Assembly: GCA_039024895.1 (NCBI GenBank)
Contig: JBCCPJ010000009.1
Span: forward strand, 60,699 to 124,698
Direction: 5' to 3'
DNA length: 64,000 nt
Source: JAJDOD01 sp039024895
Lineage (GTDB): Bacteria; Pseudomonadota; Alphaproteobacteria; Rhodobacterales; Rhodobacteraceae
A program made the translations under genes and the position numbers. Shown in pieces: positions 25,381 through 36,329 of this stretch. How positions within the stretch are numbered: position 1 is the first letter of the stretch; every line of letters starts with the position of its first letter. The notes under the pieces are model-generated. The model worked only from the letters and a program-made list of their open reading frames with translations, had not been told where the DNA came from and did no database searches.

Positions 25381-26211
25381 TTAATCCTCGAGCGCCCGAG
25401 CCAGGGCGCAAAACCTCTCCAGATCGACTGTTTCAGCCCGGGCTTTCGGATCAATCCCCGCCTGCTCGAGGGCCATTTCAATGCGCGGGTAGGCCTTCAA
25501 ACTTGCGCGCATCATCTTGCGGCGTTGTTGAAAGGCACGCGCCACGACATCGCGCAGCACACGCGGATTGGCCGGGTAAAGCGGCGCAGATCGCGCCTCG
25601 AGATGGACAACGGCAGAGCGCACTTTGGGCGGCGGCGTGAAGGCTTGCGGCGGCAAATCCATGACAATCCGCGCCTCGCTCCTCCACGCGGCCAGAATGG
25701 ACAGGCGACCGTAGGCTTTGGACCCGGGTATCGCGACGATCCGCTCTGCCACTTCGCGCTGGAACATCAACGTGAGGCTTTGCCAAAATGGCGGCCATTC
25801 CGGTGCGTCGAGCCATCGCGTCAAAAGTGCCGTTCCCACGTTGTAGGGCAGATTTGCGGCAATCTTGACCGGCGGTGTCAGCAGCGCGGCGGCATCCAAC
25901 TCCAAAGCATCCCCGTTGATGATATCGAGGCGGCCAGGATAGGCAGCGGCAATCTCCTCCAACGCGGGCAGGCAACGCGCGTCCTTTTCGACGGCAACGA
26001 CCCGCCGCGCCCCGGAGGCCAGCAGACCCCGCGTCAACCCGCCGGGACCGGGACCGACCTCCAGCACGTCAGCGCCGCTCACGTTACCCGCAGCACGGGC
26101 AATCTTCGCGGTCAGGTTCAAGTCGAGCAAAAAGTTCTGACCCAGCGACTTTCGCGCACTCAACCCGTGACGCTGGATGACGTCCCGCAAGGGCGGCAAA
26201 TCATCAATCAT
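25381..26211 (-). CDS. rsmA: 16S rRNA A1518/A1519 dimethyltransferase
   Basis: A 276-residue SAM-dependent enzyme (KsgA) that dimethylates two adenosines near the 3' end of 16S rRNA, a late step in small-subunit assembly. N-terminal SLGQNFLLD, the SAM loop VLEVGPGPGGLTRGLL and the catalytic NLPYNVGT are intact. It is last in the lptF-lptG-lptD-surA-pdxA-rsmA operon. Its ATG overlaps the pdxA stop (ATGA), the same gene order as the lptD-surA-pdxA-rsmA block of enterobacteria. Confidence 0.97.
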   Translation of the reverse strand: MIDDLPPLRDVIQRHGLSARKSLGQNFLLDLNLTAKIARAAGNVSGADVLEVGPGPGGLTRGLLASGARRVVAVEKDARCLPALEEIAAAYPGRLDIINGDALELDAAALLTPPVKIAANLPYNVGTALLTRWLDAPEWPPFWQSLTLMFQREVAERIVAIPGSKAYGRLSILAAWRSEARIVMDLPPQAFTPPPKVRSAVVHLEARSAPLYPANPRVLRDVVARAFQQRRKMMRASLKAYPRIEMALEQAGIDPKARAETVDLERFCALARALED

Positions 26212-27191
26212 GAAGCGCGCGCTTTTGCCATGTCATAGGCCATCCGAATGGCGGCGATCATTGAACTGGGCGAGGCGACATCCCGCCCGGCGATCCCAAA
26301 AGCGGTGCCGTGATCCGGGGAAGTCCGAATGATCGGCAGTCCGAGGGTCACGTTGACGCCCGTATCAAATGCCAGCGCTTTTGCAGGGACCAAAGCCTGG
26401 TCGTGATACATCAACACGGCCGCGTCGTAGGTTGCCCGCGCAGGGGGATGAAACATCGTATCGGCCGGCAACGGGCCACTGATATTGAAACCCTCACCGC
26501 GCAACGCCACACAGACGGGGTCAATAACAAGGCCGTCTTCCACCCCCAGAAGACCGTCTTCACCCGCATGGGGGTTGAGGCCTGACACCGCGATACGCGG
26601 ATGCGACACGCCAAAGTCACGCTGCATCGCGTCATTGGTAATCCGGATCGTCGTCTCCAAGAGTTCTGGCGTCAGCGCTTTTGGCACGTCGGCAAGCGGC
26701 ATGTGGATCGTAGTTGGGACGACCTTCAATACGTCCGAGGCAATCATCATGACCGCTTGGTCCGCCCCTGTCAGCGCCGCAAGAAATTCCGTATGGCCGG
26801 GATGGGAAAAATTCGCAAAATCAACGAGTTCCTTTTTGGCAATCGGTGCCGTGCAGAGGGCGGAGGCTTTACCGGTCTGGGTCAGCCGCACGCCCCGTTC
26901 GATCACCTCGACAACTGAGCGCGCATTCTCTGGGGACGGGTGTCCGGGATCGGCGGCATGGGGGAAGCCATGCAACAGCATCGGAATCCCGTCCCTGATC
27001 GCTGGGCAGGTCTTGGCCGGGTCTTCGATCATAACAACCGGGGCCGCTTTCGGCAGATGGCCGGGATCGCCAATAACGAAAAAAGGGACTTCGTCTTTCA
27101 GGACATCCCAAGCCTTCGCCGTGACTTCCAGACCGATACCGGACGGATCACCGCAGGTGACAGCGACGGGCGCAATAGTGTCGTCGATCAT
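26208..27191 (-). CDS. pdxA: 4-hydroxythreonine-4-phosphate dehydrogenase
   Basis: A 327-residue NAD- and zinc-dependent enzyme of the DXP-dependent pyridoxal phosphate pathway. N-terminal VTCGDPSGIGLEV and the metal histidines in FSHPGHTEFLA are seen. Further motifs are GLNPHAGEDG and MYHDQALVPAKALAF, all characteristic. The start at the ATG at 27191 gives the family length; the frame continues to 27275 without similarity. It overlaps rsmA by four bases. Confidence 0.96.
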   Translation of the reverse strand: MIDDTIAPVAVTCGDPSGIGLEVTAKAWDVLKDEVPFFVIGDPGHLPKAAPVVMIEDPAKTCPAIRDGIPMLLHGFPHAADPGHPSPENARSVVEVIERGVRLTQTGKASALCTAPIAKKELVDFANFSHPGHTEFLAALTGADQAVMMIASDVLKVVPTTIHMPLADVPKALTPELLETTIRITNDAMQRDFGVSHPRIAVSGLNPHAGEDGLLGVEDGLVIDPVCVALRGEGFNISGPLPADTMFHPPARATYDAAVLMYHDQALVPAKALAFDTGVNVTLGLPIIRTSPDHGTAFGIAGRDVASPSSMIAAIRMAYDMAKARAS

Positions 27192-27297
27192 GTTCTCGTT
27201 CGTCCGACCCCAAACAGGAACAATTGGACTTCGCATGGGGCATGCAAGGCAAATGCCTGCAACAGCGAAAAGCATCTCATGTTAGGGATCAATTGCA

Positions 27298-28515
27298 TTA
27301 ATTATTAGTAAAATCGGTGACTTCTGAATTGGCGCGCAATTGCGCAAGATAGTGCTGGGCAGCGGTGCCGAGGCGCGTATTAAGCAAACGGTTCCCGGCG
27401 ATGGTCAAATCAACTTCGTTGGTCGTCTCGGGCTGGCGCTGACACAACATCAAGACGGTTGGATTGCCACTGCGGGTAAGGGCGGTGCTCGTCTCCCCCT
27501 CATCGAGTGTGGCGACGGCGGCGCGGATATCGCCAGGCAGCGATGCAAGGGCCGTCGTCTCCCGGATCAAACGGGTCTCCGGCAGGCCTTTGGCAACGCC
27601 GTAAAAGTCGTCGCAGACATCGACGCGCTCTGCGATGGCCGCCGCGTCACCTGGTCCGCCATCCACAATGAACAGGGCGTAATCGACCGCCAAGGCATCG
27701 GGCGCGCCCGCGGCCACGCGTTCTTCATCGCGCAACAAAAAGACACCGATGGCATTCTCCAGTGCGATCGGACGGCTCACCTCGCCTGGCGTCAGGGCTT
27801 CAATCGTGGCGCGCACCTCGGCGGGGAGCGTTTCAAGCGCCACCCAGTCGAGCGCCCCACCGCGTGCCGAGGAGGGGGCAACTGAAAACTGCCGCGCCGC
27901 GGCCTCAAAGGCTGTTTCGCCGGAAATCTGCGAAAGCTCAGCGGCGCGAACCTGTGACGCGCGCCGGGCTTCGGGGGTATTCGCAGGCAGCAATATCTCT
28001 GACACCAAGACCCGCAAGCCACCCTCGGTTCCGCTGAGCGCAAGCGCGCGGCGGGCATCGTCTTGGCTGACGGTCGCTTGAACGGTTTCCCCAAAGCGGC
28101 TGCGAACAGTCTCGCGCCAGGCCACACCAGCTGTAAAGAAGTCTCGAACCGTAGCAGGGGAAATACCCCGGCTCTCGGTGATTTCGATGAATTGCTCCGC
28201 CGTCAGATTAGCCCGGCCCGCGAATTCGGTGATGCCTGCCTCGATAGCTTCGGGCGGTACCTGAACCCCTTCGTCGGCGGCGGCTTTGAGTTGCAGGGTC
28301 TCATTGATCAACTGCTCACGCGCCAGCGCGCGCACATCGCCCGGCGCGCCCAAAAGCGTCAGAAATTGGGTCCGTTGATCGATCTGATAGCGCGTCACGA
28401 TGGAGGTGCCCACTTGCAACTCGGGGCTGTACTGACCCTGGGCTTGAGCGCCTGTGCCGACGTTGATACACGTCGCAAAGATCACTAGACATCCGAAAAA
28501 GCTAAATCGTATCAA
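27298..28515 (-). CDS. surA: Periplasmic chaperone/peptidyl-prolyl isomerase SurA-like
   Basis: A 405-residue exported protein that should escort outer-membrane proteins such as LptD. The signal peptide is about residues 1-30 (KFSFFG-type hydrophobic core to GAQAQ). A SurA N-terminal helical domain follows (SIVTRYQIDQRTQFL, EQLINETLQLKAAADEGV). One parvulin domain then lies at about 190-290 (LVSEILLP, AARQFSVAPSSARGGALDWV). A second is degenerate or absent. No ATG fits: the likely start is TTG at 28515, with GAGG eight bases upstream, four bases after the lptD stop. Upstream reading is antisense shadow. Confidence 0.88.
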   Translation of the reverse strand: MIRFSFFGCLVIFATCINVGTGAQAQGQYSPELQVGTSIVTRYQIDQRTQFLTLLGAPGDVRALAREQLINETLQLKAAADEGVQVPPEAIEAGITEFAGRANLTAEQFIEITESRGISPATVRDFFTAGVAWRETVRSRFGETVQATVSQDDARRALALSGTEGGLRVLVSEILLPANTPEARRASQVRAAELSQISGETAFEAAARQFSVAPSSARGGALDWVALETLPAEVRATIEALTPGEVSRPIALENAIGVFLLRDEERVAAGAPDALAVDYALFIVDGGPGDAAAIAERVDVCDDFYGVAKGLPETRLIRETTALASLPGDIRAAVATLDEGETSTALTRSGNPTVLMLCQRQPETTNEVDLTIAGNRLLNTRLGTAAQHYLAQLRANSEVTDFTNN

Positions 28516-28519
28516 TTTC

Positions 28520-30637
28520 TTATCCTCTGCACCTGCGCAGCTGAGCCGGGTCGTTTCCGCGTCCGCCAATCCCTGTGAGCGATACCCGCCAATCCAATGA
28601 CGTTGTCGGATCGACACTAGTGGAATTTGCATAGCGACGCGAGATGGAAACTTCGAAATCCACACATTCCGAGCGATACCCAAGGGCAACCCCCAACCGG
28701 CTTGCCCGATCCGCGTTAAAGTCATAGCGCCAATTTGCCGACGCGTCCCAACGAGTGTTGAAATCGTATCGTCCGTCGAAGCTCCATTCGGACAGGCTGG
28801 CGATGCGATCCTCCGACGGCTCGGGCGCGGCGAACAGGTAGTTCGTGCCAAGTGTAAACGTTTCACTGCGCCATTCGGCACGGGTTTCGGATTGAGTGAA
28901 CCGGATATCGGGATCGAACAGGGATCGGTTGATGAGCTGGAACATGTCGCCCACCGTGACGCGCCCGGAGAGCAACCACTCGGACTGATCTCCTTCTAGG
29001 CCGGACCCTTCGCCGAAGCCCAGGTCGCCGGTCAGGTTGGCAACACGTCCGAGAGCCACATCGACCACCCATCCATCCGGGTCCTGGCGCTGCCACGACG
29101 CGCCAACGGCCAGCCTGACACCGTCTTCCGCGCCGTCAAAGCCTGCGTAACGCGTGGGCGAGAACAGGTTGGCTTCGTCGAACTCCACAATCCGGCTGTC
29201 CTCCAGCGGCACAAGATCGCCGCCCGTATCGGCCACGTCGAGGCGAATGATTGGTTCAAGCACTTCGACACCTCCATCGGTCGTGCGCCTGAGCATCGGC
29301 CAACGCAGTTCCGCAGCAGCGCGGGGCACCGTGCGGGTCAGCGCGTCTTCGAAATTGCTGTCCTGCGCCGTCGTATAGGCATCCGCCCTCAGACCCAATT
29401 CGGTACTAGCGATAATGCCGGGGGTCAGCGTCCAGGCACGCTTCCAATTGATCGCGGCACTGATCCTAGAGATATCGCGGCCCAGCACGTCCTCGGACGA
29501 TGGTCGCTCCAAAGCATAGAAACCGACGGAAGCCGTCGTCAGACCGCCAAAGGACAAATCGGGGATTTCGCGCAGGTATTCGGCCTCGATAAACTGATCG
29601 GGCAGCGTTTCACGAATGTCGACCTCGCTGTCGCGCAACGTCCGGAAGGACGAGATGGAGGCGCGAAACCTGTCCTTGTTGCGCACACGCCGGAACGCCA
29701 GTTCGTTTTTCAACCGGTCACTGTTCGAATAGTTATACTCGAATAAGTAAGCCGGGTCTGAAACGAGCTGTAGCTGAAGCGTTGCCGTATACTCGCGGGG
29801 CAAATCAAGACTGCCCGTTGCAACCAGATATCCTCGCTGACCACGCTGATCATCTTCCGTGAATGCGCCGTTCACGGTGAGCGAGCCGTTCCGCACCATT
29901 TGCCGGTAACGATATTCGAGCGTTGTGGTCGCGCTCGACAAGTAGGGCGTCAAGGTGACGTCCGCGTGATCGCCAAGTGCAATAAAATAGGGGAGCTTCA
30001 AACCGGTGCCGAAGGTGGAGGACGAAGTGATTTGCGGTATGAGAAAACCCGTTCCCCGATCCAGCGACGGGTCCGGCAATCTGAGGCGCGGGAAGTAGAA
30101 AACCGGGATGCCAACCACCCGGAACTGCGCATTCTCGAAAAAGAGCTGTCGTTCCAGATCATCGTGGATCACGCGGCTCGCGCGGATTTCCCACAAGGGC
30201 CGGGCATCGTCGTCACATATTTCGCAAGAGGAGGCCACAACCCGGTCTAGCCGGGTATACCGGTCATCGACCCGCGCAATCTCAGTGGCGGCAAGCTGGA
30301 GCTGCTGGTCAAGGACGAGGCGGGCAGACCGGAGCACGCCGTTCCTGAGATCCCGGTCCATTTCGGCGGCATCGGCCAGCAACACGGTGCCATCCCTATC
30401 GGTGATCCGAATGGGACCGGTGATCGTCAACTGATCACCGTCGCGGGCGTAGGTCACTTGCTCCGCCGTGAGTCGTGTGCCCTGGTAGAACACCTCCACA
30501 TTGCCGCGCGCGGTCACGCTGCCTGCAGGATCAACGGCGATGCTATCGGCGATAAGGGAGGCCACGTCTTGCGCCACCGCAAGGCGCGGCAAAGCCAAAA
30601 GCGCCAACGCCACCCAGACGCAAAGAACCTTACGCAT
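28520..30637 (-). CDS. lptD: LPS-assembly protein LptD
   Basis: A 705-residue outer-membrane beta-barrel that, with LptE, inserts LPS into the outer leaflet. Signal peptide 1-22 (VALALLALPRLAVAQ). An OstA/LptA-like jellyroll lies at about 35-150 (VDPAGSVTARGNVEVFYQG). The LptD core contains VVGIPVFYFPRLRLPDP and FLIPQITSSSTFG, then a long barrel of alternating polar and hydrophobic strands. Conserved cysteines occur near the ends (SCEICDD, ECVDFEVS, LRRCRG), consistent with disulfides. The ATG at 30637 overlaps the lptG stop by one base. Confidence 0.95.
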   Translation of the reverse strand: MRKVLCVWVALALLALPRLAVAQDVASLIADSIAVDPAGSVTARGNVEVFYQGTRLTAEQVTYARDGDQLTITGPIRITDRDGTVLLADAAEMDRDLRNGVLRSARLVLDQQLQLAATEIARVDDRYTRLDRVVASSCEICDDDARPLWEIRASRVIHDDLERQLFFENAQFRVVGIPVFYFPRLRLPDPSLDRGTGFLIPQITSSSTFGTGLKLPYFIALGDHADVTLTPYLSSATTTLEYRYRQMVRNGSLTVNGAFTEDDQRGQRGYLVATGSLDLPREYTATLQLQLVSDPAYLFEYNYSNSDRLKNELAFRRVRNKDRFRASISSFRTLRDSEVDIRETLPDQFIEAEYLREIPDLSFGGLTTASVGFYALERPSSEDVLGRDISRISAAINWKRAWTLTPGIIASTELGLRADAYTTAQDSNFEDALTRTVPRAAAELRWPMLRRTTDGGVEVLEPIIRLDVADTGGDLVPLEDSRIVEFDEANLFSPTRYAGFDGAEDGVRLAVGASWQRQDPDGWVVDVALGRVANLTGDLGFGEGSGLEGDQSEWLLSGRVTVGDMFQLINRSLFDPDIRFTQSETRAEWRSETFTLGTNYLFAAPEPSEDRIASLSEWSFDGRYDFNTRWDASANWRYDFNADRASRLGVALGYRSECVDFEVSISRRYANSTSVDPTTSLDWRVSLTGIGGRGNDPAQLRRCRG

Positions 30638-31737
30638 CAGCCATCTTCCAGATGCAGCAAAAGCCCAAGCGGCAATAGCAGCGCAGCAACGGGCGGGCCC
30701 CAGGCGGCAAGCAGGACAGGGATTTGTCCGTTTTCGCCGAGGATCGCCGCGAAATTCCGAATGAAATACAGCGTGAACCCGAGCCCAAGCGCCGAGAGCA
30801 CCATTACGCCCGTCCGCCCGAAACGCGTGTGCCGCATGGTAAAGCCAGCCCCCACAAGCACCATCGCCGCAAGCAGGATCGGCAATGCCAACTCCATGTG
30901 AAAGAATGTGCGATGGATACGCGCCGAGAAACCCGCCGCTTCCAATTGCGAGATAAAGCCCGGTAACTCCCATATCGGAATGGCGGAGGGGGTCCCAAAA
31001 CTGTCGAGGATTTGGTTTCGTGTCAGGTTGGAAGCAAGGCTTAGCGCCGGGCTCTCGAAACTGTCCACCTCGGGAATGACGCTTTCGGTATCGAACCGCC
31101 ATTCCTTCGCATCCTTGATCGCCCAGGCCCCTTCGACAAGCGACGCTTCTCGGGCCTCGATCCGGAAGGTCGGTTCCCCTTCGGAGGAAAAGCCAAGGAA
31201 GGTCACACCAAACAGGGTGGTGCCATCGAGATTGGCCCGTTCCGCATGGATCACTGTTTGGCCATCGCTGGCTCCCTGGCGGAGCCAGAGACCTTCAGCG
31301 CTGACCGACAGAGTCGACGCTTCGCCGGACAGTCGGCCGGTCATAGCTTCGTATTGCTTTTGCGTCGCAGCGACGATCGGGTTGATCGCCGCCACCGCAA
31401 GTATGCCAATGAAGACCGCCAGAGTGATCGGGGCCACGAGGCTTGTCATCGCCGAACGCCCGGCGGCGCGCGCCACCACAAGTTCGGACGACCGCGCAAG
31501 TGACAAAAAGAGCGCAAGCGTGCTCAGGATCATTACCAGCGGCAAAATCCGGTAGAGCGCCGCGGGCGCACTCAACAGCGCGAGGAGCACAAGCGTACCG
31601 AAGCCCGCATCCTCCGACCCACCGTACTTGCGGATCTGATCGATTAGGCCGGTGAGCATGAGGATCGCGAAGAAGATGAACGCAACCGAAAGGAAGCTCT
31701 TGAGGAAGCGTCGTCCAAAATACAGGTGCAGCGTCAT
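30637..31737 (-). CDS. lptG: LPS export ABC transporter permease LptG
   Basis: A 366-residue inner-membrane permease of the LptB2FG machine that extracts LPS from the inner membrane. Six transmembrane helices are split three and three around a large periplasmic beta-jellyroll (about 120-260). The N-terminal YFGRRFLKSFL and the coupling-helix region SSELVVARAAGRS are typical. It overlaps lptF (31734-31737). The order lptF-lptG is standard; lptB and lptC are not in this window. Confidence 0.94.
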   Translation of the reverse strand: MTLHLYFGRRFLKSFLSVAFIFFAILMLTGLIDQIRKYGGSEDAGFGTLVLLALLSAPAALYRILPLVMILSTLALFLSLARSSELVVARAAGRSAMTSLVAPITLAVFIGILAVAAINPIVAATQKQYEAMTGRLSGEASTLSVSAEGLWLRQGASDGQTVIHAERANLDGTTLFGVTFLGFSSEGEPTFRIEAREASLVEGAWAIKDAKEWRFDTESVIPEVDSFESPALSLASNLTRNQILDSFGTPSAIPIWELPGFISQLEAAGFSARIHRTFFHMELALPILLAAMVLVGAGFTMRHTRFGRTGVMVLSALGLGFTLYFIRNFAAILGENGQIPVLLAAWGPPVAALLLPLGLLLHLEDG

Positions 31738-32858
31738 GGCGTCTTCCGTCGTCGTCGGAACAGCGCAGGGCGGTCAGCCAGCAGCAGCAACCCCATGGCC
31801 AGTGCGAAACCGAAAACCGGCCCAACATAGGCGAGCGGCCAGGCATTCGCATCGCCTCTCACAGCCCCCTGTCCAGCTTGGGTAAGCATCTGCACGACAA
31901 TCAGCGCAAGGATCGCCCCGATGATCTGCCGCCAGATGCCGAAGCGCGAGAACCCACCTACCAGAAGTGCCGCGAACCCGATCAACGGCGCCACAAAGCC
32001 GTTTAAGGCGTTGCTGATCCGTTCATGGGCTTCGGCAATCAAACGGGCGCGCGAGGTGCCAGTGACCTTTTGTGTTTCCGATGTCGCGGCGAGAAGGGCC
32101 GTCGTCGGCAACTCATTCGGGTGACGCTTCCCAGCAGCAGCCACATCGACCAAACCTTGCAAGTCAAAGGCGAAATCATCGAACCGGGTGACCGATAGCC
32201 GTCGCGACGCATTGTCGAATACCTGCGCCATCCCGTCGATCATGACGAGGCTCGGGGCCGTCTCGCCCCGAACCAACAGCGCTTCCCGGGCTGTGTAAGT
32301 GACCTGTCGGGCGGGATCGCGGCTGTCGGTGAGGAAGATATTCGTCAGCGCGCCGAGCGGCGTGATCTCGCGAATATAGAACGTCACCCCATCAGAGGGG
32401 TGCAGAAAACGACCCTCGGACAAGAGCCGGGCGGTCATGTTCTCGGATATCTCTGCGGTCCGGTCCGCCAGCCGCGCGGAACTGATCGGCACCAGCACAT
32501 GGGCCAGGATGGAGGACACGAGGAAGATGAACACACCAAACACCATAACCGGTCGGATCAAGCGCCACGGCGAGAAACCGGTGGCCTGAACAACCACCAG
32601 CTCGCTTTCTGTCATGAGCCGGTTCGTGGCATAGACCGTGCCCGCAAAGGCGGCAACGGGCAGCACAATGCGAATGACATTGGGCAGCGTCAGCGCGGTG
32701 AACTCCAGAAAGACCACCGCCGATTGGCCATTGGCGATCAACTGGTCAAACAGCACCACCGCGCGGTTGACCCAGTAGACCAGCACCAGAACAAGGGCGA
32801 AAAAGCCGAATAGCATCAGCAATTGCGACAGCAGGTATCTATCGAATCGTCCGGTCAT
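31734..32858 (-). CDS. lptF: LPS export ABC transporter permease LptF
   Basis: A 374-residue partner of LptG with the same layout. N-terminal FDRYLLSQLLMLFGFFALVLVLVYWVNRAV is followed by the coupling helix ESELVVVQATGFSPWRLIRP. A periplasmic jellyroll (about 125-260) and three C-terminal helices come next. It is the first gene of the leftward operon and is divergent from pepA, so the operon promoter must lie in 32859-33021. Confidence 0.94.
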   Translation of the reverse strand: MTGRFDRYLLSQLLMLFGFFALVLVLVYWVNRAVVLFDQLIANGQSAVVFLEFTALTLPNVIRIVLPVAAFAGTVYATNRLMTESELVVVQATGFSPWRLIRPVMVFGVFIFLVSSILAHVLVPISSARLADRTAEISENMTARLLSEGRFLHPSDGVTFYIREITPLGALTNIFLTDSRDPARQVTYTAREALLVRGETAPSLVMIDGMAQVFDNASRRLSVTRFDDFAFDLQGLVDVAAAGKRHPNELPTTALLAATSETQKVTGTSRARLIAEAHERISNALNGFVAPLIGFAALLVGGFSRFGIWRQIIGAILALIVVQMLTQAGQGAVRGDANAWPLAYVGPVFGFALAMGLLLLADRPALFRRRRKTP

Positions 32859-33021
32859 GCGGGGCCTTGTCTGCTCGGGGCGAGGTTAAACCATGGTTGC
32901 GGCAAGGGAAACCGGCGACGGCGGAGTTCTGCCCTTTGTCCATGCGCGCATTTTGCGGATGACCTTCGGGGCCGGGGGTTCTAGGTTTCGGGCAAAGCAC
33001 AGCCAGATGAGAGCACGCCCC

Positions 33022-34488
<1,467 letters not shown>

Positions 34489-34491
34489 GCC

Positions 34492-34947
34492 ATGGGTGCG
34501 GCGTATTTCTATCACCTGACCGAGAGACCTTTGGAGGCGACCTTGCCCGTTTTGCTCGGCAAGGCGCTTGATGCGGGCTGGCGGGTGGAAGTGCGCGGCA
34601 CGGATCGGGCGCAATTGGAACGGTTGGACAAGCAGCTTTGGCAAGGCGACGGGTTCCTGCCCCACGGGCTGGCCGGCGGGCCGCATGACGCGGAGCAACC
34701 GGTTCTCTTGACCACGGAGCGCGGCGGCAATGGTGCCACTTGCGTCATGAGCCTCGACGGTGCCGTGGTGGAGACCGAGGAGGTGGGTGCGCTTGAACGG
34801 GTTTGCATCCTCTTTAACGCCGCAGATAGCGTTGCTGTGGAGACCGCGCGCGGCCAATGGCGACAAATGACGGAAGCGGGCGTCTCTGCCCAGTATTGGG
34901 CAGAAGAGGGCAGACGCTGGGTCAAAAAGGCGGAGAGTGGAGCTTGA
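34492..34947 (+). CDS. holC: DNA polymerase III subunit chi
   Basis: A 151-residue protein of the clamp-loader complex that bridges to single-strand binding protein. The fold signature is in FYHLTERPLEATLPVLLGKALDAGWRV and FLPHGLAGGPHDAEQPVLLT. It ends with VCILFNAADSVAVETARGQW. Only three bases follow the pepA stop, so they are co-transcribed. A perfect palindrome/terminator follows. Confidence 0.93.
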   Translation: MGAAYFYHLTERPLEATLPVLLGKALDAGWRVEVRGTDRAQLERLDKQLWQGDGFLPHGLAGGPHDAEQPVLLTTERGGNGATCVMSLDGAVVETEEVGALERVCILFNAADSVAVETARGQWRQMTEAGVSAQYWAEEGRRWVKKAESGA

Positions 34948-34955
34948 GATGCCCC

Positions 34956-34979
34956 AAAAGTTTCGCATGCGAAACTTTT
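34956..34979. terminator. Perfect 24-bp palindrome, probable terminator of pepA-holC
   Basis: Ten-base arms (AAAAGTTTCG and its complement) around CATG, nine bases after the holC stop, ending in TTTT. As RNA it folds to a hairpin with a tetraloop and a short U-tract on either strand. A symmetric protein-binding site is the other reading. Confidence 0.65.
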
Positions 34980-35068
34980 CACGCGTTTACAAACAGTTAA
35001 CGTTACTTTTTCATTAATGGTAGTTCTCGCCGTCCCGTCTGTTCTGCATCTAATAGCGGGGTTAGGTC

Positions 35069-35668
35069 TCAAATCGGGGTAAAGACGCCGAATTCGGCCA
35101 AACCATCCAAGATGAACTGGACCGCGAGCGCCGCGAGCAACATGCCCAAGAGACGCGTGATCACATTGATGCCCAGGGGACCGAGCACCCGCTCCAACGC
35201 GCCTGAGAGAATGAACAGTACAAATGTGACGAGCAGCACGGCCAGCATGACCCCATGGACGGAGATGACCCAAGTCAACTCGCCGTCGTTTTGGCTCGAT
35301 AACAGGATCATTGAGGCAATGGCCCCCGGCCCGGCGATGAGCGGGATAGCCAACGGGAATACCGATGGATCGTCCGCAGTGTCGCCTGAGCCACCCTGAT
35401 CCTTGCGGCGCTTGGTGCGCTTTTCAAACAGCATATCGAGCGCCGTGAGGAACAACAGCGCGCCGCCCGCGACCCGGAAAGCGGGCATGGAAATCCCGGC
35501 AAATGCGAGGACCGTATCGCCAAAAATGCCGAAGATGGTCAGCACCGCCGCGGCCACAAGACAGGCCGTGAGCGCAATGCTGCGCCGCTGTGCTGCCGTT
35601 TCTCCTTGGGTGAGGGCGACAAAGAGTGGCGCAAGCCCCAAGGGATCAATGATCACAAAGAGCGTCAC
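35069..35668 (-). CDS. MarC family integral membrane protein
   Basis: At least 199 residues with six transmembrane helices. N-terminal FVIIDPLGLAPLFVAL and the later PLAIPLIAGPGAIASMI are the family signatures. Despite the name, MarC proteins are not proven to export antibiotics. The first canonical start in frame is GTG at 35668, but it cuts into the first helix and has no ribosome site. The frame stays open upstream to a TAA at 35729-35731 and encodes a fitting N-terminus (VEYAPLITAF), yet contains no ATG, GTG, TTG or CTG. The true start is unresolved. Confidence 0.85.
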   Translation of the reverse strand: MTLFVIIDPLGLAPLFVALTQGETAAQRRSIALTACLVAAAVLTIFGIFGDTVLAFAGISMPAFRVAGGALLFLTALDMLFEKRTKRRKDQGGSGDTADDPSVFPLAIPLIAGPGAIASMILLSSQNDGELTWVISVHGVMLAVLLVTFVLFILSGALERVLGPLGINVITRLLGMLLAALAVQFILDGLAEFGVFTPI

Positions 35669-35747
35669 AAAAGCGGTAATGAGCGGAGCATACTCGACAG
35701 CGGCTATGGGGCGCGTTCGATCAGACCGTTACACAGAACGCAATGGG

Positions 35748-36329
35748 TCAGTATTCGAGGCGGAGGCGATTTCCCGAAATTTCCATCCGCTTGAACCGGT
35801 CGAGAAAGCTCATGCCAAGGAGCGAACCGCTCATCTCGCCACCATTTACCGCAACGCGCACGTTGTTGAAGCTGACGGGGCCAATGGCAACCTCGTCGAT
35901 CCGGGTGTACGCGGTGGAAACGGTGCCGTTTGCCGTGCGTGCCGTGCCCATGAACGCAAGATCATCCGGGTTCAGCCCAGCACGGCGAGCATCTTCCAGG
36001 CTCAACACAACCTCTGTCGCGCCGGTATCCACAACGAATTCAATGGGTTCACCGTTCAAGCTCATGGTAAGGTTAAAATGCCGATCACTGGAACGCGGCA
36101 CTTCGATGACGCGATCCTCCGCAACGATAGACTGGCGCGGCGACACATCTCTGCGGATGTCATCCCAAAGACCATAAACGGCGACGATCCCCACAAAGAT
36201 CATCCCCCAAACGAGCGCCATTCGAGCCGTCGAGCCAAGATTGCCGCGATTCTCGGCGAGGAACCAACCGACAACGGCTGCGCCGAGAAGAACCATATAC
36301 AAAAGGCGTGGGAGGTCGGCGCTATCCAT
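35748..36329 (-). CDS. Retropepsin-like aspartic protease (TIGR02281 type)
   Basis: A 193-residue protein with two N-terminal transmembrane helices (about 8-25 and 35-55) and a periplasmic or cytoplasmic aspartic protease domain. The catalytic motif is FVVDTGATEVVLS, and the flap-side FMGTARTANG and SLLGMSFLDRF are present. Such single-domain enzymes should act as homodimers. Substrates are unknown. The next gene downstream is marC, 79 bp away. Confidence 0.88.
   Translation of the reverse strand: MDSADLPRLLYMVLLGAAVVGWFLAENRGNLGSTARMALVWGMIFVGIVAVYGLWDDIRRDVSPRQSIVAEDRVIEVPRSSDRHFNLTMSLNGEPIEFVVDTGATEVVLSLEDARRAGLNPDDLAFMGTARTANGTVSTAYTRIDEVAIGPVSFNNVRVAVNGGEMSGSLLGMSFLDRFKRMEISGNRLRLEY

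Noticed and set aside
28516..28881. Upstream extension of surA to an ATG at 28881
   Set aside because: It is antisense-like sequence within lptD, and the signal peptide would be internal.
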